A DNA stretch of 64,000 nt from Gammaproteobacteria bacterium (GCA_024279945.1 JAJRRA010000028.1:37199-101198); one strand, 5' to 3'; shown: positions 46,052 to 55,145, numbered from the stretch's first letter. Notes: generated from the letters alone by a model not told the origin. Program-made: numbers and translations.

Positions 46052-47733
46052 ATGAATGATACGATAAACGGTGGGCGGCGAGCCCTTCTCAAGGCGGGCG
46101 GCGAAACCTTCAGGCGGGCCGGCAGCCCGACGCCGCGCTGGGTAATGGTGGTCGATCTCAATCGCTGCGTCGGTTGCCAGACCTGCACCATCGCCTGCAA
46201 GAACACCAACGACACCCCGCCGGGCATCCAGTGGCGCCAGGTTCTCGATATCGAGACCGGCGTCTTCCCGGACGTCGAACGCCTGTTTCTGGTGGTTGGC
46301 TGCCAGCATTGCGCCAAACCGCCGTGCGTACCGGTCTGTCCGACCGGGGCCACCCGCCAGCGCGATGACGGGCTGGTGACCATGGATTACGACATCTGCA
46401 TCGGCTGCGGCTATTGCGCCGTCTCTTGCCCCTATCAGGCGCGCACTATCGCTCATGAAAAGAAATGGTACTATGGCACCGAAACCGTCCAGGAAAAGGC
46501 GGTGGCCCACGATGATCGCATTCGAGTCGCCCAGAAATGCACCTTTTGCATTGAAAAAATCGACCAGGCGAAGGAACTGGGGCTAACCCCGGGTATCGAT
46601 CTGGACGCCACTCCGGTCTGTTCAACGTCATGCATCGCCCAGGCTATCACTTTTGGTGATTTCAAAGACCCGGACAGCAACGTCTCGCGACTGCTTGGCG
46701 AGCGCGAGAGCTTTCAGATGCACGAGGAACTGGGGACCGACCCCCAAGTTTGTTACCTTTACGAGACCCCGTCGGTTCCTGGTCGGGTACCCGACGAGAG
46801 TGAGTTCGATGACCAACGCCTGGCCGATCCCTTCAATCCGTTGGTCGGTAAGCGTCAGATCTTTTGGGACTTCCGGGCAGCGATGAATTTCACCCTCGGC
46901 GGGATGAGTTCGGGTCTCGCGATCGTCGCCTGGCTGGGCTATCTGCTTGGCGGCACGTCGGAAAGAATGCTAATCGACCTGTTCTTGGTGGCCGCCGTGT
47001 TGATGGGCATCGGGCTGTTCTTCGTATTTCTCGAAATTGGCCGCAAGAAGCGGTTCCTCAATGTTTTGTTTCGCCCGCAAAGTTCGTGGATGACACGGGA
47101 AACCTATGCCGTGGCGTTGCTTATTCGGCGCTGGCGGCCGATTATTTCTGGCCGCATGTGGCCTTGCATGCGCTGATCGTGGTCTCGGCGGCCGCCTTCC
47201 TCTACTGCCAGGCGCGAATGTTACACGCCGGCAAGGGCATCCCGGCCTGGCGGGTTCCGCTGATGCCCTACATGCTGGTCGCTACCGGATTGTTCGAAGG
47301 CGTCGGGCTGCTGTCGATCGCCCAACTGATTGTGCCCGAGCGCATGGATCTCGGGTCCGGGGTTTCGGCCTTGGGTGCTCTTGTGGCGCTGCTGAATGCC
47401 GGGCTGTGGCGGCTTTACCGGGTCTTGGCACCAGGCTGGGGAATCGGGCCCTTGGCGCGCTGCGTCCTGAAGCGGGCAACCCCGGTTCTCCACATCTTCG
47501 GTCACTTGCTGCCGGTGGCGTTTTACGCGCTTGCCCTGGGACTTGCCTGGCGCAGCGAGGAAACCCTGGTCGCCGTCGCGGTGGCTGGTATCGGAGCGGT
47601 TTTCGGCGGTATCTGGTGGAAGTTCGCGGTGATCACCCGGGCTTGTCATCAGCAGGGTTTCGCACTGCCTCGTCTTCCCCAACGTGGCTCCGGCCGGCGT
47701 GCCGCCCCGCCGTGGCGCCAACCGCAACTGTAG
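46052..47733 (+). pseudogene. Fused DmsB-like Fe-S / NrfD-DmsC-like membrane subunit, frameshifted
   Basis: From ATG 46052 the frame encodes a four-cluster ferredoxin (CVGCQTCTIACK, CQHCAKPPCVPVCP, CIGCGYCAVSCP, CTFC...PVCSTSC) and, after residue ~265, a membrane anchor (FTLGGMSSGLAIVAWLGYLLG and more). At about 47120 the anchor continues in another frame (YSALAADYFWPHVALHALIVV to the stop at 47733), with several more helices. One missing base at 47119-47122 restores a ~560-residue protein. Such subunits serve DMSO-reductase-type Mo enzymes as electron carrier and quinone site. The only such enzyme in view is at 34762-37500. Either a real lesion or a sequencing slip. Confidence 0.8.
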
Positions 47734-47770
47734 AAGAGCGGCACAAACTGTAGGCTAAGAAGGAAAGATC

Positions 47771-49174
47771 ATGTCAGACTACAAATTATGGATTAGCGGC
47801 AAGCCGGTGGACGGCGCCGCAGAAATGAGTGTACTCAACCCGGCTACCGAAGAGCCGTTTGCAACCATCGCACGCTCGGATAAAACTTTGGTAGATGAGG
47901 CCATTGCATCGGCGGGGGCTGCCCAGAAAATGTGGGCAAAAACGCCGATTACTGAACGCCAGGCAGTTCTCACTAAAATTGCTGACGCACTCAATGCCCG
48001 GAATGAGGAAATCGCCCGCATACTGACCACAGAGCAGGGCAAGCCGATCATGGAATCCACCGCTGAGGTTGCCTATACGGAAGCCTTCATTCGTTATTTT
48101 GCGACGATGGATCTGGCTGTTGAGGTCGTCCAGGACGATGCGACCAAACGGGTGGAAGTCCATCGCAGACCGCTCGGTGTGGTGGCTTGCATCATTCCGT
48201 GGAATTTTCCGTTGCTCATTGCCGCCTTCAAGGTTCCGCTGGCCTTGCTGGCTGGCAATGGCTGTGTCCTGAAACCGGCACCCACCACACCAGTCACGGG
48301 GGCTATCTTTGCCGAGATCTGCGCGGACATCCTGCCTGCCGGGCTGGTGAACACGGTCAATGACGAAAATGACTTGGGCGCTTACCTGACCGGACATCCC
48401 GGTGTTGCCAAAGTGTCCTTCACTGGTTCCACCGAGACCGGTAAGAAAGTGATGGCCAGTGCGGCTGGCACGCTGAAGCGGCTGACGCTGGAGTTGGGTG
48501 GTAATGATCCCGCCATCGTTCTACCGGACGTGGATGTCAAGGAGACGGCAGCGAAAATGTATGCCGCTGCCTTTATGAACTGCGGCCAGGTATGCCTCGC
48601 CCTCAAGCGCGCCTATGTGCATGAAAGCATATACCATGAAATGTGCGAGGAACTGGCCAGCCTTGCAAACGCCACCATCGTGGGTGACGGGCTGGATCCA
48701 AAAACACAACTCGGACCGCTCAATAACAAGATGCAGTATGAAAAGGTCAAAGGCTTCCTGGCAAACGCAAGACAAGTGGGACAGATCGTTGCCGGTGGCG
48801 ATGTGCCGGAGGGCCGGGGCTATTTCATCACCCCCACCATTGTGTGTGACGTTAGGGACGGAGACGAGATCGTAGACCTGGAACAGTTCGGTCCGATCAT
48901 GCCGCTGATCAAGTTCAGCTGTATCGACGATGTACTAGCCCGCGTCAACCGCCTGAACTTCGGGCTTGGCGCTTCCGTCTGGTCAAACGATCTGGACAAG
49001 GCCAAAGAAATCGCCATGCAAATGGAAAGTGGCACGGTCTGGATCAATACTCACCTGGATTTTGGCCCCAATATCCCGTTCGGTGGCGCTAAGCAGTCTG
49101 GCATCGGGGTGGAATTTGCCCAGGAGGGTCTGTATGAGTTCACCCAGATTCAGGTGATCAACCAAGCTAAATAG
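47771..49174 (+). CDS. Aldehyde dehydrogenase (ALDH superfamily)
   Basis: 467 residues, AAGGAAAG before the ATG. Catalytic Cys is in MNCGQVCLALKRAY near residue 275, Glu in LELGGNDPAIV near 240, coenzyme loop in SFTGSTETGKKV near 218, and PWNFPLL near 140. It resembles ALDH5/ALDH9-type enzymes for semialdehydes. It might have served as the 2-oxoglutarate semialdehyde dehydrogenase of the hydroxyproline route, but its position inside the island argues for a role in the island pathway. Confidence 0.85.
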   Translation: MSDYKLWISGKPVDGAAEMSVLNPATEEPFATIARSDKTLVDEAIASAGAAQKMWAKTPITERQAVLTKIADALNARNEEIARILTTEQGKPIMESTAEVAYTEAFIRYFATMDLAVEVVQDDATKRVEVHRRPLGVVACIIPWNFPLLIAAFKVPLALLAGNGCVLKPAPTTPVTGAIFAEICADILPAGLVNTVNDENDLGAYLTGHPGVAKVSFTGSTETGKKVMASAAGTLKRLTLELGGNDPAIVLPDVDVKETAAKMYAAAFMNCGQVCLALKRAYVHESIYHEMCEELASLANATIVGDGLDPKTQLGPLNNKMQYEKVKGFLANARQVGQIVAGGDVPEGRGYFITPTIVCDVRDGDEIVDLEQFGPIMPLIKFSCIDDVLARVNRLNFGLGASVWSNDLDKAKEIAMQMESGTVWINTHLDFGPNIPFGGAKQSGIGVEFAQEGLYEFTQIQVINQAK

Positions 49175-49207
49175 GCGGAGAGAACGAATTACGTGTTATA
49201 TCTCAGA

Positions 49208-49384
49208 GACTTTCTGACGTCTGACGACTTTTCAGTTGAGCAACCGTTCCTGGTGCTCAAGCAGGTCTTTGGCTTCAACAAGGTGCGCTACCGGGGATTG
49301 GACAAGAACGCCAACCGGGGTTTTGTGGCCTGCGGCTTGGCCAATCTGTACATGGCGCGAAGACCGTTCTTTCGACCGACATAG
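49208..49384 (+). pseudogene. IS5-family transposase C-terminal remnant
   Basis: VEQPFLVLKQVFGFNKVRYRGLDKN, then LANLYMARRPFF, is the conserved C-terminus of IS5-type DDE transposases (VEHPFRVIKRQFG, KVRYRGLAKN, ANLYMARR). Everything upstream is lost. The next 303 bp (49385-49687) show no gene; part may be the element's 3' end, and the last 10 bp hold the ribosome site of the SDR gene. Confidence 0.8.
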
Positions 49385-49687
49385 GAAAAGTACATCTGCA
49401 ATCTGCTGTTGATCCGGAAAATCAGGATAAACGGCAGGGTCAACCGGCCCATTGGGCCATGCGGAATCCATTTTTTGAACTTTTGATTGAATCATTACGG
49501 AAATATCATTGTCGGCACGAATTGATCAGATGGTCCCCTAAGCTACCCAGGAATTAAGGAAGGATTGGCCAGTCTTGATCTGGCACAGTGAGGGTGGAAA
49601 TGAAAATTGGATGGCTGCAGCTGTCGGTTGTCATCCAATTCAGATTCACACACCAGATAAACTATCAACATAATAAAGAGAAGCGAT

Positions 49688-50569
49688 ATGGGAAATAGAC
49701 TTGAAGGAAAAGTAGCTGTCATCACAGGTGGCGTGAGTGGCATAGGACGTGCAACAGTCCTTAAGTTCATTGCTGAAGGTGCCAAAGTGGTTATTGCTGA
49801 CATTCAGGAGGAAAAGGGCAGAGAGCTGGAAGCTGAATTGGGTAGTGCCGTTCGGTTCATTCCCACTGATGTGTGTTCCGAAGTTGACATTATGTCAATG
49901 ATTGAGCTGGCACAGTCTGAGTTTGGCCGCTTGGATTGTTTGTTTAACAATGCTGGTTTTGGCGGTGTCTCCGGTGAGATTCACGAGATAGATCTGGGAG
50001 AACCTTACCACCGAACTGTGGACGCCATGCTGACTGGACCCATTATGGGAATGAAACACGCAGCAAGGATCATGCGTGAACAAGGAAGTGGCAGTATTAT
50101 TAATACAGCCAGTGTCGCCGGCCTGCAAGCAGGCTTCGCTCCGCATATCTATACTGCGGTCAAAGCCGCATTAGTTAATGTAACTCGTTCTGTAGCACTG
50201 GAATTGGGACCTTTTAGCATCCGAGTCAATACAATTTGTCCGGGAGGAATTGCTACCCCGATTTTTGCAGGTCAAAAAGCGGTATCAGAAGGTGGTAATG
50301 TTGATTACTCAGCAGTAATCAAACCCTTGTTGCAGGGCATGCAACCTATACCACGCGCCGGTGAATCTGAAGACATCGCAAACGCTGCCTGTTTCCTGGC
50401 CAGTGATGAATCTTCATTTATATCTGGTCATGCGCTGGTTGTTGATGGCGGAGTGTCAGCAGGCATGTGGAGTAACCCGGCAACAACCCCAGGATTGTTG
50501 GCCGTCATCAAGGAGGTACTGGGGATAAGTGAAGATGAAGAGCTGGATCGTGTATTTCACGCCAGATAA
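49688..50569 (+). CDS. Short-chain dehydrogenase/reductase
   Basis: 293 residues of the classical SDR family. The NAD(P) motif is TGGVSGIGRA near residue 15, with Asp in ADIQEEKGR favouring NAD(H). NNAG near 87, Ser in NTASVAG near 140 and YTAVK near 155 form the active site. The C-terminal ~30 residues (PATTPGLLAVIKEVLG) extend beyond the usual SDR end. AAGAG precedes the ATG. It would oxidise a hydroxyl or reduce a ketone in the island pathway. Confidence 0.9.
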   Translation: MGNRLEGKVAVITGGVSGIGRATVLKFIAEGAKVVIADIQEEKGRELEAELGSAVRFIPTDVCSEVDIMSMIELAQSEFGRLDCLFNNAGFGGVSGEIHEIDLGEPYHRTVDAMLTGPIMGMKHAARIMREQGSGSIINTASVAGLQAGFAPHIYTAVKAALVNVTRSVALELGPFSIRVNTICPGGIATPIFAGQKAVSEGGNVDYSAVIKPLLQGMQPIPRAGESEDIANAACFLASDESSFISGHALVVDGGVSAGMWSNPATTPGLLAVIKEVLGISEDEELDRVFHAR

Positions 50570-50739
50570 GAAATCTGACTGGCTGGTGTGCGGCGTCTGC
50601 TAACGTGGCACCCAAATAGCCCTAATTACTGACTTGGGTGCGGTTCGGAGTGCTGTGGCGGCGTTTCGCGCCTACCATTGTTCTTTCACACGATTATCCG
50701 GCTCTACGCTTTGACGCCAAAACCCGAGGCAGGAGCCCA

Positions 50740-51126
50740 GTGCGTTAGTAGCGCACGCTGGGATCTGTGCGAGGGGTGCCGGGTAACCGGCATTCCTATC
50801 GCGACCGTATCTTCCCGCTTTCAGGTGCCAGACTGGCCAGTTCTCAACCAGGAACTCAAGCACAAAGGCATGACCCAGCAGTTGCTGTGGGCTACCCACT
50901 GATGAATGGTATGCCAGCATCGGCGATAACACCCTGGCGGATGCCATTCTGAATCGGCTGATGCACAACTCACACCGGCTTCAACTGAAAGGAAAATCCA
51001 TGCGGAAAATAATGGGCGGTGTTGACTCATCGTGAACAACTGAGTTAAATAGAGACTTCGTGATGCGTTGAGAAATCAGGTGTTCACGATGAACCGGACT
51101 CGGTGTTCATGATCGCCGGAATACGC
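50740..51126 (+). mobile_element. IS21-family remnant (istA and istB pieces, right end)
   Basis: An IstA piece (PDWPVLNQELKHKGMTQQLLW, up to ~50900) is fused by deletion to the C-terminus of IstB (GDNTLADAILNRLMHNSHR, KGKSMRK; 50901-51035). After the istB stop come two spaced copies of a TGTTCAyGAT...CCGGA motif (51080-51100 and 51103-51121), typical of the multiple terminal repeats of IS21 ends. Similarity ends at CA near 51126, where the epimerase fragment begins at once. It is the right-hand border of the island. Confidence 0.8.
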
Positions 51127-51471
51127 ATGAATCACATCCTGTGGGCCGGTAAACCGCTCAAATCGAACTCGGATGCCCGCAACGCGGTGTTTTACGGGGA
51201 CGCTGCCATCGACCGTTCACCCTGCGGCACCGGGACTTCTGCACGCATGGCCCAACTGGCTGCACGCGGGGAATTAGCACAAGGCGATGATTTTGTGCAT
51301 GAAAGCTATATTGGCAGCCAGTTTACCGGCCGGGTCGAAGCGCTGACACAGGTGGGTGATTTCGATGGCATTGTGCCCTCCATTGAAGGGTGGGCGCGTG
51401 TTTACGGGCACAATGAGATCACGGTTGATCCGGATGATGACCCCTTTTGGCAAGGATTTGTCGTGAACTGA
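51127..51471 (+). pseudogene. Hydroxyproline epimerase, C-terminal fragment
   Basis: About 114 codons with NHILWAGKP, DARNAVFYGD, the second catalytic Cys in RSPCGTGTSARMAQLAA, FVHESYIGSQFTGRVEA and the end DDDPFWQGFVV. It lines up with the family from about residue 210 to the C-terminus and complements the fragment at 18027-18329 in the same orientation. It has no start codon context of its own; the first ATG is at the IS21 border. A real stop at 51471 closes it. Confidence 0.9.
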
Positions 51472-51546
51472 GTAGGTGTAGGGGATATTGGCTAGCACAT
51501 TGACCGGACTCAGGCCATAATTATGCTTCTCTAACGGAGGACTAAA

Positions 51547-52035
51547 ATGAAATTCAGGTACTTGATGATTTCCCTGTTGTTGATCGGCACCCAGGCTGTT
51601 TCGGCTAATGAGCCGACAGATAAACTGCCGCCCACCGGTACCCACCGTTCACCGTCATCTGAGGGAGCCAGCGTCGGCTTTGCGTCACTCAAGAATGGTG
51701 ATGTTGTCCTTCCCACATTTACCGTCAAGTTCATGCTTAGCGGAATGGGTATCGCACCGGCGGGCTCGAAAATTGACAACACGGGTCATCATCACTTGCT
51801 GATTGATGTGGTGGATATGCCCGATATGGATCAGCCACTGCCGGCGACGGATCACATTCGCCACTTCGGAAAGGCTCAGACTGAAACCGAACTGACGCTG
51901 CCTGAAGGTGAACATACCCTGCAGCTTCTGTTTGCCGATTATTCTCATACGCCACATGAACCGCCGGTCATGTCAGATAAAATCACCATTACGGTCTCCG
52001 CAGACGCGCCGCCCCCCAAAGCGGAAGAGGAATAG
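51547..52035 (+). CDS. DUF4399 periplasmic protein
   Basis: 162 residues with a signal peptide (YLMISLLLIGTQAVSANE). The mature part has GASVGFASLKNGDVV, FMLSGMGIAPAG and HHHLLIDV and ends HTLQLLFADYSHTPHEPPV, matching DUF4399, a small beta-sandwich of unknown function. GGAGG lies 7 bp before the ATG. It is the first gene beyond the broken epimerase, 36 bp upstream of slyD on the same strand. Confidence 0.85.
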   Translation: MKFRYLMISLLLIGTQAVSANEPTDKLPPTGTHRSPSSEGASVGFASLKNGDVVLPTFTVKFMLSGMGIAPAGSKIDNTGHHHLLIDVVDMPDMDQPLPATDHIRHFGKAQTETELTLPEGEHTLQLLFADYSHTPHEPPVMSDKITITVSADAPPPKAEEE

Positions 52036-52071
52036 TCTTTTGACTGGCGTGAATCTCACCGGGAGCAGGTC

Positions 52072-52560
52072 ATGACCATGACCATTCAGGACAAGACCGC
52101 CGTTTCTTTTCACTACACCCTGACCAACCAGGACGGTGAGCAAATCGAGACATCACGGGACAAGGAGCCAATGACCTATCTGCACGGCTCCCACCGTATT
52201 ATTCCCGGCCTGGAGAATGCAATGACCGGAAGGTCACAGGGGGATGAGTTTCAGGTAACGATTGAGCCGGCCGATGCCTACGGGGAGAAAAAGGAGGCGA
52301 ATATCCAGCGTATTTCGTCCAAGCATTTCCGCTTTCCGAAGAAGTTAAAACTGGGTCAGGTGGTCAGCCTGCAGACCAAAAAGGGGCCGCTACAGGTTAC
52401 TATCGTCAAGGTCGGCCGTTTCAATGTGGATGTTGACGCCAACCACCCACTGGCTGGTCAGACGCTGACTTTTGATGTAGAAATCAGCGCCGTCAGGGAC
52501 GCTACTGAAGAAGAGATAAACCACGGCCATGCGCACGGCCCGGGTGGCGGGGATCACTGA
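52072..52560 (+). CDS. slyD: FKBP-type peptidyl-prolyl isomerase SlyD
   Basis: 162 residues. The N-terminal FKBP domain is interrupted by the insert-in-flap (residues ~70-125: IEPADAYGEKKEAN, GQVVSLQ), as in SlyD/FkpA-like chaperones. VSFHYTL and YLHGSHRIIPGLENAMTG form the active site. The tail HGHAHGPGGGDH is a short histidine-rich metal-binding end, as used for nickel in hydrogenase and urease maturation. Transcribed with the DUF4399 gene. Confidence 0.9.
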   Translation: MTMTIQDKTAVSFHYTLTNQDGEQIETSRDKEPMTYLHGSHRIIPGLENAMTGRSQGDEFQVTIEPADAYGEKKEANIQRISSKHFRFPKKLKLGQVVSLQTKKGPLQVTIVKVGRFNVDVDANHPLAGQTLTFDVEISAVRDATEEEINHGHAHGPGGGDH

Positions 52561-52618
52561 TTTGTTGGGCCCCTGACGCTTGCAGATCAAGGGCTGAACG
52601 GTTCGAACGGGTTTCCCG

Positions 52619-53362
52619 TCACGACTTCCTGGCGGTTTCCTTCATTTTTTCCATATTCAGGATCTTGACCTGCTTGCGGTCCACTTTGACGATGTTGGCC
52701 TTCTGCAGGCGGGCCAGTACGCGGCTGACAGTCTCTGTGGCCAGTCTCAGGTAGCTTGCAATATCCCGGCGGGACATGGCCAGGATGAATTCTCTGTCTG
52801 AATAACCACGGCGCGAGAACCGTTCGGAAAGCGATATCAGGAACATCGCAATCCGCTCATCGGCGCTCAGGTCACCTGCAATGGCTTCCAGTTCGCTGAT
52901 GCGCTGGCTCATGATGCGGAATAATTCTGCCTGCAACTCCGGCATATGGCGGGCCATGCTGCTGACCGTATCGAATGTCAATGCACAAACGGCACTGGTG
53001 TCGAGCGCCATGACATTGGCTACATGTTTGTGGGAATGAATGGCATCAAGGCCGATAATTTCGCCAGGAAGGTGGAAGCCAAGAACCTGTTCCTGCCCTT
53101 CGTGATCAATCACGTAACTTTTGAAGCAACCGGTGCGTACCGATGCCACGGAGCGGAATTCATCGCCGGCCCGGAACAGGTGTTCGCCCGGTTGAATGGG
53201 GCGCGAGCGGTGCACGATTTGTTCAAACCGTTCGGTTTCATCGGCACTCAGCCCACGGGGAAGGCAAAGCTCCCCCAGTGCGCAACGGCTGCATGCAACC
53301 TGTGAACGAGCAGGTTCACGTCGGTAATCACGGATATTGGTCACTCTCAAGGAACTGTCCAT
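52619..53362 (-). CDS. fnr: Anaerobic regulator Fnr/Anr
   Basis: 247 residues of the CRP/FNR family. The N-terminal ACSRCALGELC (C-x2-C-x5-C) and the later Cys in SAVCALTF match the four ligands of the oxygen-sensing 4Fe-4S cluster. The dimer helix (VSSMARHMPELQAELFRIMSQRI) and helix-turn-helix (MSRRDIASYLRLATETVSRVLARL) follow, with the E-xx-S-R signature of TTGAT-N4-ATCAA binding. GGAG precedes the ATG. Convergent with slyD and next to hemN, a usual neighbour. Two matching boxes lie at 54956 and 55098. Confidence 0.95.
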   Translation of the reverse strand: MDSSLRVTNIRDYRREPARSQVACSRCALGELCLPRGLSADETERFEQIVHRSRPIQPGEHLFRAGDEFRSVASVRTGCFKSYVIDHEGQEQVLGFHLPGEIIGLDAIHSHKHVANVMALDTSAVCALTFDTVSSMARHMPELQAELFRIMSQRISELEAIAGDLSADERIAMFLISLSERFSRRGYSDREFILAMSRRDIASYLRLATETVSRVLARLQKANIVKVDRKQVKILNMEKMKETARKS

Positions 53363-53423
53363 GCGGTACTCTCCAATAAATTTCTTTTAATGCATTATAT
53401 GGTGCGGCCGTATCCGCCACATG

Positions 53424-53435
53424 CGTATTAATACG
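53424..53435. promoter_or_regulatory. Palindrome CGTATTAATACG upstream of fnr
   Basis: A perfect 12-bp palindrome 62 bp before the fnr start. It does not match the Fnr consensus. It could be a regulator site controlling fnr. Confidence 0.35.
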
Positions 53436-53501
53436 TATAAGCGGAAACTGCCCGCAAGCCTCTATCGGGCTTATCGGACAGATAGTTTACTCGAAAAAGA
53501 A

Positions 53502-54896
53502 TCAGATTACGCGTGAAAAGCGCGGGACCTTGCTTTGTTTGGTGTGCAGGTATTCATCAAAATTCATGGCGATGGCGCGAAGCAACAAGCGGCCTTCCGG
53601 GGTAGCTATAAACCCGGATTCCGTGGTTTTGAGCAGGCCATCTTTTTCCAGTTGCTGGAGATGTCCAAGCTCGAGCGCAAAGTGATCGTTGAAATCAATA
53701 TCAAAATTCGCTTCGAAATCGTCGAAATGAACTTCACCGTGACACATGATGGACTCAATGATGCCACGGCGTAGCCGATCTTCCGTAGTCAGACAGACAC
53801 CACGCCAAATCGGCAGGCGTCCATCAGAAACTGCATTTTGCCAGGATGGGATGTCTTTCTGGTTCTGGGCGTAACAGTCACCTACCTTGCCGATGGCACT
53901 CACACCCAATCCCACCAGGTCGCATTGCCTGCGGGTTGAGTAGCCCTGGAAATTCCGCTGCAGATGGCCTTCCTTCTGGGCAATCGTCAGCTCATCTTCA
54001 GGCAGGGCAAAGTGGTCCATGCCAATATAGACGTAGCCCGCATCGGTCAGCTTGCGAATGGTCAGTTCCATCAGTTCCAGTTTGATTTCCGGTGATGGTA
54101 TGTCGTCTGCGTTGATCATGCGCTGGGCACGGAAAATATGCGGCATATGCGCATAGTTGTAGACCGCCAACCGGTCAGGTTTGACTGCCACCACCGTGTC
54201 GATGGTTTTGCCGAAGCTGTCACTGGTTTGGTGCGGGAGGCCATATATCAGGTCGATCGACACCGAGTTGAATCCCAGCTTCCGGGAGCCGTCAACCATG
54301 TCCAGTGTTGCTTGCGGATCCTGGATGCGGTTAACCGCTTGTTGTACTTTAGGGTCAATATCCTGGACGCCCAGGCTGATACGGTTGAAGCCCAGTTCGG
54401 CCAGTTTCGCCAGGCGGTCATTGCCGACGGTTCTGGGGTCCACTTCGATGGAATACTCACGCGTGTCGCTATCGCTCAGGGCAAAATGCCGGTTCAGTTG
54501 AGCCATCAGCACTGACATCTGTTCATCGGTATGGAAAGTGGGTGTGCCGCCACCAAAATGGAGTTGCTCTACTTCACGATCCTTATCGAACAGCTTTCCC
54601 TGCATTTCAATTTCAAGATTCAGCAATTCGAGGTAGCGAACGCCTTGTTCCGCATGCCGTGTGACTTTCTTGGTGCAACCGCAGTAGTAGCAGAGCGAAT
54701 GGCAAAAGGGCAGGTGAACATAAACAGAAAGAGGTTTTGGAATCAGTTCATTATTGCTTGCCGTGGTATAGCGCCGGTAGGCGTTGGCGTCAAAACCTTC
54801 AATAAACTGAACGGCAGTCGGGTACGACGTATAGCGCGGACCAGCCACATCGTAGCGCTTAATCAAGTCCGTGTTGAATTTTACTTGCTGATCCAT
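53502..54896 (-). CDS. hemN: Oxygen-independent coproporphyrinogen III oxidase
   Basis: 464 residues, a radical-SAM enzyme that decarboxylates coproporphyrinogen III when oxygen is absent. The cluster motif is in HLPFCHSLCYYCGC near residues 60-72 (CxxxCxxC with the extra Cys of true HemN). HFGGGTPTF near 112 and GLPHQTSDSF near 225 bind SAM and substrate, and the C-terminal HemN domain is complete. ATG at 54896 with AAGG upstream. An Fnr box at class II spacing is present, matching its anaerobic role. Confidence 0.96.
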   Translation of the reverse strand: MDQQVKFNTDLIKRYDVAGPRYTSYPTAVQFIEGFDANAYRRYTTASNNELIPKPLSVYVHLPFCHSLCYYCGCTKKVTRHAEQGVRYLELLNLEIEMQGKLFDKDREVEQLHFGGGTPTFHTDEQMSVLMAQLNRHFALSDSDTREYSIEVDPRTVGNDRLAKLAELGFNRISLGVQDIDPKVQQAVNRIQDPQATLDMVDGSRKLGFNSVSIDLIYGLPHQTSDSFGKTIDTVVAVKPDRLAVYNYAHMPHIFRAQRMINADDIPSPEIKLELMELTIRKLTDAGYVYIGMDHFALPEDELTIAQKEGHLQRNFQGYSTRRQCDLVGLGVSAIGKVGDCYAQNQKDIPSWQNAVSDGRLPIWRGVCLTTEDRLRRGIIESIMCHGEVHFDDFEANFDIDFNDHFALELGHLQQLEKDGLLKTTESGFIATPEGRLLLRAIAMNFDEYLHTKQSKVPRFSRVI

Positions 54897-54955
54897 TGCT
54901 GAATATTTACCTTGTAATTAATGGGTGAGGGTAAATGATGTCTTTCCTGGCAGCA

Positions 54956-54969
54956 TTGATCAGTGTCAA
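54956..54969 (-). promoter_or_regulatory. Fnr box of hemN
   Basis: Read on the minus strand the site is TTGACACTGATCAA, one base from the consensus TTGAT-N4-ATCAA. A TACCCT -10-like hexamer (54933-54928) lies 22 bp downstream, which places the box centre at -41.5 and the start near 54921, 25 nt before the ATG. Confidence 0.7.
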
Positions 54970-55097
54970 CTCGTGACGCCATAGTAAATGACCCTAACGG
55001 CGCATAATTGTGCGGCTGGGCCGCTAGCCTTGCCCGACAGGCTACATGATACTGCCTGACCAGCAGATGAAGCGAATCCGATTTGAAAAGCATTAAC

Positions 55098-55111
55098 TTG
55101 ACTCAGATCAA
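55098..55111 (+). promoter_or_regulatory. Fnr box of candidate small RNA
   Basis: TTGACTCAGATCAA, one base from the consensus. Its centre is 41.5 bp upstream of the predicted start at 55146 on the plus strand. Confidence 0.75.
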
Positions 55112-55133
55112 TATAGCATTCTGAAAGCGCCTC

Positions 55134-55139
55134 TACACT
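55134..55139 (+). promoter_or_regulatory. -10 box of candidate small RNA
   Basis: TACACT begins exactly 22 bp after the Fnr box, the class II activator spacing. No -35 consensus is present, as expected for a promoter that depends on Fnr. Confidence 0.65.
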
Positions 55140-55145
55140 TACTCC

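Noticed and set aside
46864..47733. A separate DmsC-like gene starting at 46864
   Set aside because: The first ~80 codons in that frame are nonsense overlapping the Fe-S/anchor frame; the membrane part continues the earlier protein after a one-base shift.
50678..50902. A real 74-residue protein
   Set aside because: Its C-terminal half is an IstA fragment; it is part of the IS21 remnant.
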